Below, piece after piece: positions 1-6,941 of a DNA stretch of 20,184 nucleotides. The notes beneath the pieces were generated by a model that did no database searches, was not told where the DNA came from, and was given only the letters and a program-made list of their open reading frames with translations. Location: positions 770 through 20,953 of the forward strand of contig DBWM01000069.1 in assembly GCA_002309015.1 (NCBI GenBank). Reading direction: 5' to 3'. Within the stretch, counting starts at the first letter, position 1. Each line of letters begins with the position of its first letter. The translations under genes were made by a program, and so were the position numbers. Origin of the DNA: Myxococcales bacterium UBA1238 (lineage in GTDB: Bacteria > Myxococcota_A > Bradymonadia > UBA7976 > UBA1532).

Positions 1-89
1 AGCGGGGGTGTCTCATCCTCTTTGCAGAAGAGGATCGAGAGGATGGGGATGGGGGATCTGAAGTTGGGGCATCTGTTTTATGGGCATAT

Positions 90-285
90 CGGGATGTCGT
101 TGCATCCTGAGCGTGAGGTAGTTTTGAGGTGCTGGCCTGTTAGAGGCATGTTGATTGTGAGGAGGTTGTAAGTTGCTGACCTGTTAGAGGCATGTTGGGC
201 GTGATGTGGTAGTGGGTTGGTGGCCTGCTCGGGACATGTTGAGCGTGAGGTGGTTGTGGGTTGGTGGCCTGCTCGATGCATCACT
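90..285. repeat. Degenerate 44-nt tandem repeat, about 4-5 units
   Basis: Unit starts can be aligned at about 90, 134, 178, 222 and 266, exactly 44 nt apart. Each core reads approximately GGCCTGTTAGAGGCATGTTG and is followed by a GT-rich part containing GCGTGAGGTGGTTGTGGGTT or a variant. The first and last units are the most diverged. The period is not a multiple of three, and the open frames across it are only consequences of the repeat, so it is non-coding. It has no CRISPR character because the whole unit, not just part of it, is repeated. Confidence 0.7.
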
Positions 286-302
286 TGTTTTTACAAGATC
301 AT

Positions 303-373
303 GTTGAGGGTGCAGGGAGATAGGGGAACCCCGCTTGCGACGCGGGTTTCCCCTTTCTCCCTGCACCCTCAAC
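303..373. repeat. 71-nt near-perfect hairpin
   Basis: The outer arms at 303-320 and 356-373 form a perfect 18-bp stem. After one T/T mismatch the stem continues for 7 bp (322-328 with 348-354). After a second mismatch it runs 5 bp more (330-334 with 342-346) and closes a 7-nt loop at 335-341. In all, 30 of 32 positions pair. There is no T-tract, so it is not an ordinary terminator. It resembles a REP/MITE-like palindromic element or a decayed one. Its origin cannot be settled from one copy. Confidence 0.75.
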
Positions 374-505
374 CCCATCCCGGCCGCCCAGGGGGCTCTT
401 GGCGTGGGTAGGTGGTAGCGGCATCGGATGTCGCCCCCTGGACCCGAGGGAGTGGGTGAGCAGTTGGGGGCTTGTGGATCCACCATCGCGAGAGGGCCCA
501 GATTC

Positions 506-560
506 GCCCTCGCTGCGCTCAGGCGAAGGGCTGGGCCCCGGAGAGGCATCACTTTTGGTG
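506..560. repeat. Dispersed direct repeat, copy 1
   Basis: The sequence from GCCCTCGCTGCGCTCAGGCG through GAAGGGCTGGGCC to GGCATCACTTTTG recurs at 639-693 with only a short variable stretch inside (CCGGAGA here, TCTATGG in copy 2). The left part is itself a small palindrome, TTCGCC(503-508)...GGCGAA. The end block GCATCACTT also occurs at about 278, next to the 44-nt repeats, so the whole region seems built from a few shuffled modules. Confidence 0.6.
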
Positions 561-638
561 GGGGTTTTGATGGGGTGTGTGAGGTAGATGGACTGGGGTG
601 TATCGGTGAAGCCTTCCACATGGGGGATTGATCACCTT

Positions 639-693
639 GCCCTCGCTGCGCTCAGGCGAAGGGCTGGGCCTCTATGGGGCATCACTTTTGTTG
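639..693. repeat. Dispersed direct repeat, copy 2
   Basis: Second copy of the element described at 506-560, offset by 133 nt and in the same orientation. The first 31 nt are identical and the tail GCATCACTTTTG is identical. The block between differs. The small open frame that starts at 628 takes its N-terminus from this repeat and was not accepted as a gene. Confidence 0.6.
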
Positions 694-985
694 ATGTTTG
701 CAGGGAAAGGATTGGGGCCTGGTGAGGAGAGGGCGGCGGTGATGCGATCGGCAAGCGATTGCCTTACTCGACGCATACTCTGGGGGATCTTCTGCCTCCA
801 GAAAGGAGAATATCCTCAAGAGCGGTCATGCTCGGGTTCTCGCAGGACCGCAAGCCACTTCCTCCAAAAAGCACAGCATCTCCAGCAAAAATATATCCTA
901 CACGTCATGACACTTTACGGTTGATCATTTGAGTTTGCGCGTTCAAGATCCCCGCCACGTGGGAACTTTTTTATCGAGGAGATCC

Positions 986-3900
986 ATGCGCAATTCCTAC
1001 TTAGGCCTCATGTCGATGCTTTGCGTGATGGCCTGTAATCCTAACGAACCTCCGAAACCGGGGGATTCGCCTTCTGGAGGCTCTCAAAATCCACCACAGA
1101 CGCCTGCAATACAGGGTGGTGACTCCAATCAGCCTTCCAAGAACCTCTCGCAGCTGATCATCGATGAGCATGCGCCGAGTCCGGGACAGAAGTTTGAGAT
1201 CCCCAAGCTCGACCCGCAGGATTGGGCGGAAGTTCCGGGACTGACGGATGGGAAGGCGACCGGTCCGCTGCAGGTGGTTTCGGCGACGCCCTCCGGAGAC
1301 TGCATAGGCAACTGCTTCCCCACCGTGGTCTTTAACCAGCCGATACAGGCGCTGGGCGATCACCGGACCGACATTCCCTTCGAGATTACACCCAATACAG
1401 AAGGTGAATGGCGCCCGATGGGCAGCCGCACCCTCGAATTTCGCCCGTCCAAACCCTGGCCCAAGTCGACCGAGATCTCGGTGCGCATCCCGAAGGGGTT
1501 TAAAGGCAGCAACAACGCCACCCTTGAAGAAGATAAGCGGTTTTCGTTTATCACCGAGCGCGTGAGCATTTACGACATCGAGACCGAGCGCTGCAGCTGG
1601 AATTGCGAAAGGGTCAAACCGGATGAGCTGTTCGTCATCACGCTCTCTCAGCCGGTGGTCTCCGAGTCCCTGGTGAAGGTGGCGTACATTCAGCCTGAAG
1701 ACGGTGAGGCTCATCTGCCGCTCAAAGTGGTGAAGGTGGGGGAGTACAACACCGAGCAGGAATCCCAGAAGATTTGGGTTACGCCTGAAAAGCCCCTGGC
1801 TCTGGATCAAAGATACAAACTCGTTGTGGAACCCGGGCTTCAAAGTCAATATGGCTCCGCCCCTTCGCTCGAGAAAGAGACCTTTTCCTTTAAGACCTAT
1901 GGTCCCTTTGTCTTAAACAACGCCTGGTCGTACAACAGATCTGAAGGGAGCTTCCAGTTTACAAACAGCTTCGAGCTTGCGCAGATCAAAGATAAGGTGC
2001 AGTGCAAGCCGGCCATCCCTGAGTTCAAACTCGATCTGAGCGCTGAGAAGTCTTACAGCGTGCCATTTTTTGGAAAGATGGAGCCCGAGGAGACCTATCA
2101 CTGCACGATTCAGGGGCCGATCAACGATGTGTTTGGACAGCCTTTGGCCGACGAACAGACGCATAAACCCGTCAAGTCTGCGACCGTAGAATGGACCGTC
2201 GATCCGATCGATCCCTTCCTGATTGTGCCCGATGACGAGCATTTGCTGGAAGCGGGACTGAGCGCCAAGCTGCCCGTGCGCCACGCCAACCTGTTTGAAA
2301 CGCGGGGCTACTGGAAAGAGATTCCGTCCACGGGGAACCCCTTTAACCGGTCCTGGGATGATCGCCGATACGCCCAGCATGTGGAAGACATGAAGCCGTT
2401 TAAGCTGGTGTTGCCCAATCAAACCCGCAATCGCTATCTGCGATCGCCCTGGGATCTCAAGCCCATGCTGGGGAACCGCAAATACGGCGTGTTCGAATAT
2501 CTGGTACTCGACGACGATTCGCTCATGAACCCCAGCCAAAAACCGTATTACAACTGGGGGTTCATTCAAATTACCGATTTGGGGATCTTTTCCTTCATCA
2601 CCGGCCAGTCGATGGACGTTTATGTCTGGAGCCTTTCTACAGGTAAACCTGCGTCCGGGGTGACTGTGGAATGGTGCGACCGGGTGACGAGCGATTGCCC
2701 CGACAAAGCGATGACCGATGAGAAGGGCACGGTGCGGTTCAACGCGCTACCTCACAAAGGTGGCGGATTTTTGCGCGCAACCCTCAATGAGGATGTGGCT
2801 TACCTGAGCACCAGTGAAATCGAAGTGGGCCGCGATGATTCTACGAGGGGTACATTGTGGACCGATCGCGATGCCTATCGTCCTGGCGAAAAGATCCATG
2901 TGAAGGGCATCTTGAGGCAGGTCAACGGCATCACCGAGCAGAACGAGCAGCTGACCGGCAATGTGACGGTCAAACTGGAATGGCCCGATGGCACCAAAGA
3001 GTCCAAGGAAGTCGCGCTGACGCCCTTCGGAGGTCTCTACGCCAGCTTCGACGTGCCCGCTCAAACCTCACTCGGTGACGTCGAGATCGAGGTCGAAAAG
3101 GACGCCAACAATTATTTGAGCCATCGCAATGACCAGATGTCGCCCTATAAATTGCGGTTGGAACATCACGTGCGGATCGCTGAATTCCGTACGCCCAAAT
3201 ACAAGCTCGACGCGCATGTGGCCCAGAAGGAAGTGATCGCGGGCGAAGAGATCCGGGTCGATCTGGAAGGCCGCTATCTTTACGGCGCAGCGATGGGCGG
3301 AGCCGCAGTGAATTGGCGAGAGAACGAAAATCTTCAGGTGTACAGTCCAAGCAACAGCGACGGTTTTGATTTTGGTATCAACTCTTACGAGCGCTCGGAG
3401 CTGAAGGATTACCTGAATGAAGACAAGTTTGAGACTTCGCATCACGATGAGGGCGAAGGCGTCCTCGATCAAAACGGCGCGTATTCGATTCAAAGGAAGT
3501 CGACCGTCTTTAAGGGATACAGCTCGGTAGCGGAGTTTTACATGACGGTGCTGGATCTCGATCGCCAGGAGCAGCGGTTGTCGCGCTCGGTGGTGGTGCA
3601 TCCCGCCCGCTATTACGTAGGTCTGCGCACGCCCGTCTTCAGCGCAGAAAAGCAGCCTTTGACCGTGGAAGGTGTGGCCCGCGCATCGATCGGCGGAGAG
3701 CGCTTAACGGTGCCCAATGTGACGGTGAAGCTCCTTCGGGAAGAATGTAACACCGTGCGTCAGGAGAACCGCTTCGGGGAATTTGAAGAGATCAGCCAGT
3801 GCAAATGGAACGAAGTGGGACAATGTGATCTGCCGCTCAAGGCCGAAGAGATCGGAAAATGCGATGTGACCCCGCAGGAGAGCGGCCGCCATATGGTGTT

Positions 3901-6751
3901 TGTTGAAACTCAGGACGAAGCGGGCCGGCTTCTGCGTTCGGTGAGGGATATCTGGATTCACGGAGAGAGCTACGCGCCCTGGCATTCGCCTTCAAGGGAT
4001 GAAGAGAACCGATCGATCAATATCCATCTCGATCAAGAAAAATATCAGGTGGGCGATAAAGCCAAAATTTTGATCGAAAACCCCTTCGGTGTGAGCGATG
4101 CCTGGATTCTGGTCACGCGCAATCGCATTCTGTGGCAGGAACACCGGCATTTTGACAGCAACAGCCAGCTCATCGAGCTCCCCATCACGGCCGAGATGAT
4201 CCCCAATGTGTCGGTTTACGTGCTCGTCTCCCGCGGGCGCGTGGGCGATCCGCAAACCAAGGGCGATCCCGGTCGTCCCGACTATTTCAGGGGGTCCGCA
4301 AACATCGAGGTTTACGATTCGCAAAAGCTGCTGAAGCTGGAATTAAAGCCCGATGCGCAAAAGAAGGCACCGCAGGATGAGCTGACCGTCGATGTGAATG
4401 TCGCGGATTTTGAAGGTAAACCTGTCGAAGCCGAGGTGACCTTGTGGGTGGTCAACGAAGGGAGCCTGCTGCTCACCAATTATCGCGAACCAGATGTGCA
4501 AAAGGCCCTGATCAGCGAAGGCGACTATTGGTGGAGTCGCCGCGTCGCGTTTGATACCAACCTCGATGGTCTGATCCCGCAGCTCGCTTATGGTGAGAAG
4601 GGCAAGGAACCCGGCGGTGACGGCGGTGAAGAATCAGAAGCGGCACAATCCGCCTTAAATGCGAAGGATAACGCGATGCGTTCCAACTTCGTGGCGACGC
4701 CCATCTTCATCGATGCCGCATATACCGACGCTTCGGGTCACGTGCAGGTGAAGGGCCGTCTGCCCGATACGCTCACCCAGTACCGCATCATGGCGACCGC
4801 CGTCGACAAGACCGATCGCGCGGGCGGAAACCGCACCTCGATCACCGTGAGCAAGGATTTGTTCTCGACTGCTGCCACCCCGCGTTCCGTGCGCGTGGGC
4901 GATCGCTTTGCGGCCGGCGTTGTGATTCAGGCGCCCGGTGCGAAGACCGCAAAAGAGGTGGAAGTGCGCTGCGAGGCGGAAGGCCTGAAGGCTTTGGAGC
5001 CCTTAACGCGCAAGATCAGCATCGACAACCATCGCGGCCAGGAAGTGCGCTTTGCATTTGAAGCCCTGCAGGAGGGCGAGGCGAAGTTCCGCTTCTATCT
5101 GAAGAGCGACATCGGCAACGATGCCCTCGAAGCGAAGCTGCCCGTCACAAGGCCGCAGGAACTTGAAACCTTCGCGATCTTTGGTGAGACCGAGGGCGAA
5201 TCGATGGAGCAGCTGGCGGTGCCTTCAAAGCCGCTGCGTTCCGACATCGGTGGCCTCAATGTGACGCTCACTTCTTCGGCGCTCACGGGCCTCAAGGACG
5301 ATGCGCAGATGCTCATCGATTATCCTTACGGCTGTCTGGAGCAGCGTTCGAGCCGCCTGTTGCCCTTTGTGGTGTTGAAGTCGCTGGTCGATCGTCAGCA
5401 GCTGGTGATGCCCGGAGCCCGCAACTACGAAGAGGTGATTCAGGAAAACCTGCTTGAAATCGATAAGATGCAGCGTTCCAGCGGTGGTTTTGCTTATTGG
5501 GCCGACAGCCGCTACATCCATTATTATGCGACTGCCTGGGCTTATCTGGCGTTGAGCGAACTGAAGCGTTCAGGTCACGACATCGGCAAGATCGATCTTC
5601 AGCGCGCAGGCCGCTATCTGGTCAACCAGTTCAAGGGATCCAAAGACGATCCTCGCTCCCCCGAGGAGCAGGCGGTGGCGCTCTTTGCGCTGACGCGGAA
5701 CGGTGATCCTCAGCCGGCGCTGGAAAAGATCCTGTTGCAGGAACCGCCCAAGTCGAACTTCGGTCAGGCGATGCTCGCTTCGGTGCTCGCGCGTCCCGGG
5801 AGCGGTTACCAGGACAAGGCCAACGAGATTTTAGACCGGCTCTTCAATCAGGCTGAGGTGGAAGGCGATCGCGTGCGCATTGCCGAAGCGGATGGCCTCT
5901 ATTCGAGGTATTTCAGCTCCAATGTGCGCACGACCGCGCTGACCCTGATGGCTGCCATTCAGTTGCGCCCCGATCACCCGTTTGTGCCGCGCATGGCCCG
6001 CACGCTCATGTCGAGCCGCAAGGGTCGCGGATACCGCACCACTCAGGAAGCGGGCGTGAGCCTTTTGGCGTTGCGCGATTACGTGAACAAGTTTGAGACC
6101 TCCACCGAAGACTTCAAAGGTCAGGTGCTGCTCGATGGCCAGGAGATCCTGTCGGCCATGCTCAATCACCGCCGCGACGAAGCGATCGAAAAATCGCTGA
6201 AGATGGCCGAGTTGCCGAAGGATCTGCGCGTTCCGTTCAAGTTCGAGCTTTCGGGCAAGGGTCGCCTCTATTACACCGCGCGCCTCCGCTATGCGCTGGA
6301 GAAGCCTGAGGTGGCCGAAAAGGATGAAGGTCTCTCGGTGCAGCGCTGGTACACGCTCAAAGATAAAGAAGACGGCGTGCGCTCGGTGAGCGAAGGCGAT
6401 CTCGTGACGGTTCACCTGCGCATCGCCACTCACAAAGCGCGCTATTACGTGGCGATCGTCGATCCTATGCCTTCGGGGCTGGAGTCGATCGATCACTCGC
6501 TCGCCATCTATGACGATGACAGCGAGGGCGAAGAAAAGCGGGATTACGCCTTCGATCACGTGGAACTGCGCGACGATCGCGTGCTCCTGTTTGCCTCCGA
6601 CCTGGCGCCTGGGGTTCACGAATTCACCTATACCGCCCGCGCCACGAGCCCCGGAACCTTCGAGCTGGCTCCCGTCCACGCCGAAGAAATGTATAACCCC
6701 GAGGTGTTCGGCCAAAGCAGCGGCGGCAGTTTCTTCGTTTACCCCAAGTAA
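986..6751 (+). CDS. Alpha-2-macroglobulin family lipoprotein
   Basis: Giant envelope protein of 1921 residues, predicted to trap attacking proteases in the periplasm or at the surface. I chose ATG 986 because GAGGAG at 976-981 precedes it and because it gives a clean lipoprotein signal ending V14-M-A-C17. The frame extends up to a TTG at 929, but that would bury the signal peptide. Macroglobulin beta domains fill the first half; the MG2-like A2M_N motif DRDAYRPGE lies near 627. The A2M family segment with LPDTLTQYR lies near 1230-1290. The thioester motif is Y-G-C1450-L-E-Q, followed by an alpha/alpha-toroid-like domain (to about 1740) and a C-terminal beta domain. The intact CLEQ means it can be expected to make the covalent thioester. 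Bacterial A2Ms often sit beside pbpC (PBP1c); none is present here on the downstream side. Family assignment is firm; target proteases are unknown. Confidence 0.95.
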   Translation: MRNSYLGLMSMLCVMACNPNEPPKPGDSPSGGSQNPPQTPAIQGGDSNQPSKNLSQLIIDEHAPSPGQKFEIPKLDPQDWAEVPGLTDGKATGPLQVVSATPSGDCIGNCFPTVVFNQPIQALGDHRTDIPFEITPNTEGEWRPMGSRTLEFRPSKPWPKSTEISVRIPKGFKGSNNATLEEDKRFSFITERVSIYDIETERCSWNCERVKPDELFVITLSQPVVSESLVKVAYIQPEDGEAHLPLKVVKVGEYNTEQESQKIWVTPEKPLALDQRYKLVVEPGLQSQYGSAPSLEKETFSFKTYGPFVLNNAWSYNRSEGSFQFTNSFELAQIKDKVQCKPAIPEFKLDLSAEKSYSVPFFGKMEPEETYHCTIQGPINDVFGQPLADEQTHKPVKSATVEWTVDPIDPFLIVPDDEHLLEAGLSAKLPVRHANLFETRGYWKEIPSTGNPFNRSWDDRRYAQHVEDMKPFKLVLPNQTRNRYLRSPWDLKPMLGNRKYGVFEYLVLDDDSLMNPSQKPYYNWGFIQITDLGIFSFITGQSMDVYVWSLSTGKPASGVTVEWCDRVTSDCPDKAMTDEKGTVRFNALPHKGGGFLRATLNEDVAYLSTSEIEVGRDDSTRGTLWTDRDAYRPGEKIHVKGILRQVNGITEQNEQLTGNVTVKLEWPDGTKESKEVALTPFGGLYASFDVPAQTSLGDVEIEVEKDANNYLSHRNDQMSPYKLRLEHHVRIAEFRTPKYKLDAHVAQKEVIAGEEIRVDLEGRYLYGAAMGGAAVNWRENENLQVYSPSNSDGFDFGINSYERSELKDYLNEDKFETSHHDEGEGVLDQNGAYSIQRKSTVFKGYSSVAEFYMTVLDLDRQEQRLSRSVVVHPARYYVGLRTPVFSAEKQPLTVEGVARASIGGERLTVPNVTVKLLREECNTVRQENRFGEFEEISQCKWNEVGQCDLPLKAEEIGKCDVTPQESGRHMVFVETQDEAGRLLRSVRDIWIHGESYAPWHSPSRDEENRSINIHLDQEKYQVGDKAKILIENPFGVSDAWILVTRNRILWQEHRHFDSNSQLIELPITAEMIPNVSVYVLVSRGRVGDPQTKGDPGRPDYFRGSANIEVYDSQKLLKLELKPDAQKKAPQDELTVDVNVADFEGKPVEAEVTLWVVNEGSLLLTNYREPDVQKALISEGDYWWSRRVAFDTNLDGLIPQLAYGEKGKEPGGDGGEESEAAQSALNAKDNAMRSNFVATPIFIDAAYTDASGHVQVKGRLPDTLTQYRIMATAVDKTDRAGGNRTSITVSKDLFSTAATPRSVRVGDRFAAGVVIQAPGAKTAKEVEVRCEAEGLKALEPLTRKISIDNHRGQEVRFAFEALQEGEAKFRFYLKSDIGNDALEAKLPVTRPQELETFAIFGETEGESMEQLAVPSKPLRSDIGGLNVTLTSSALTGLKDDAQMLIDYPYGCLEQRSSRLLPFVVLKSLVDRQQLVMPGARNYEEVIQENLLEIDKMQRSSGGFAYWADSRYIHYYATAWAYLALSELKRSGHDIGKIDLQRAGRYLVNQFKGSKDDPRSPEEQAVALFALTRNGDPQPALEKILLQEPPKSNFGQAMLASVLARPGSGYQDKANEILDRLFNQAEVEGDRVRIAEADGLYSRYFSSNVRTTALTLMAAIQLRPDHPFVPRMARTLMSSRKGRGYRTTQEAGVSLLALRDYVNKFETSTEDFKGQVLLDGQEILSAMLNHRRDEAIEKSLKMAELPKDLRVPFKFELSGKGRLYYTARLRYALEKPEVAEKDEGLSVQRWYTLKDKEDGVRSVSEGDLVTVHLRIATHKARYYVAIVDPMPSGLESIDHSLAIYDDDSEGEEKRDYAFDHVELRDDRVLLFASDLAPGVHEFTYTARATSPGTFELAPVHAEEMYNPEVFGQSSGGSFFVYPK

Positions 6752-6941
6752 TCCCGCCTGTTCGCATTTCCTCCTTTAAACCCCATTCCTTCTCGTTTTC
6801 TCTGTAAAACCTCAAAATCCGGCTGTGTCTGGAGCGCAGTCAGGCGAATTTCCGTGTAAAATCCGGCCCTGTGCAGCAAACGCCTTGAAAATGAAGCCTT
6901 ATTTGGGCATCATTATCGAGCCATCTTTGGGAGGTTTTGCG

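Larger units (their letters stand above)
1..985. other. Non-coding, repeat-rich left region
   Basis: I find no convincing gene in this stretch. The open frames in it are proline/serine-rich, lie across repeats and palindromes, and have no credible start signals. What it holds is a small hairpin at 15-35 (8-bp perfect stem, 5-nt loop), the 44-nt tandem repeat from about 90, a 71-nt hairpin at 303-373, a dispersed direct repeat at 506-560 and 639-693, and three short hairpins at 750-851. A possible weak promoter for the next gene is TTGATC at 921-926 and CAAGAT at 944-949 with a 17-bp spacer; the -10 matches consensus at only three positions. Confidence 0.7.

Noticed and set aside
90..285. CRISPR array
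   Set aside because: The 44-nt units repeat along their whole length, so there are no unique spacers, and no cas gene is present.
184..621. 145-residue minus-strand open frame, and overlapping plus- and minus-strand frames, in the left region
   Set aside because: They run through the 44-nt repeat and the 71-nt hairpin, have Pro/Ser-rich composition typical of a non-coding GC-rich frame, and lack start signals.
628..924. 98-residue plus-strand open frame before the A2M gene
   Set aside because: Its N-terminal part is the dispersed direct repeat read in one frame, and no Shine-Dalgarno or domain supports it.
929..985. TTG-initiated extension of the A2M protein
   Set aside because: It would add 19 residues ahead of a canonical lipoprotein signal. 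ATG 986 has a good Shine-Dalgarno.
6825..6941. GTG-initiated extension of the MYXO-CTERM protein
   Set aside because: It would put 39 residues before a clear Sec signal. GGGAGG before ATG 6942 decides the start. AAAATCCGGC at 6814 and 6858 is a short direct repeat of no clear meaning.
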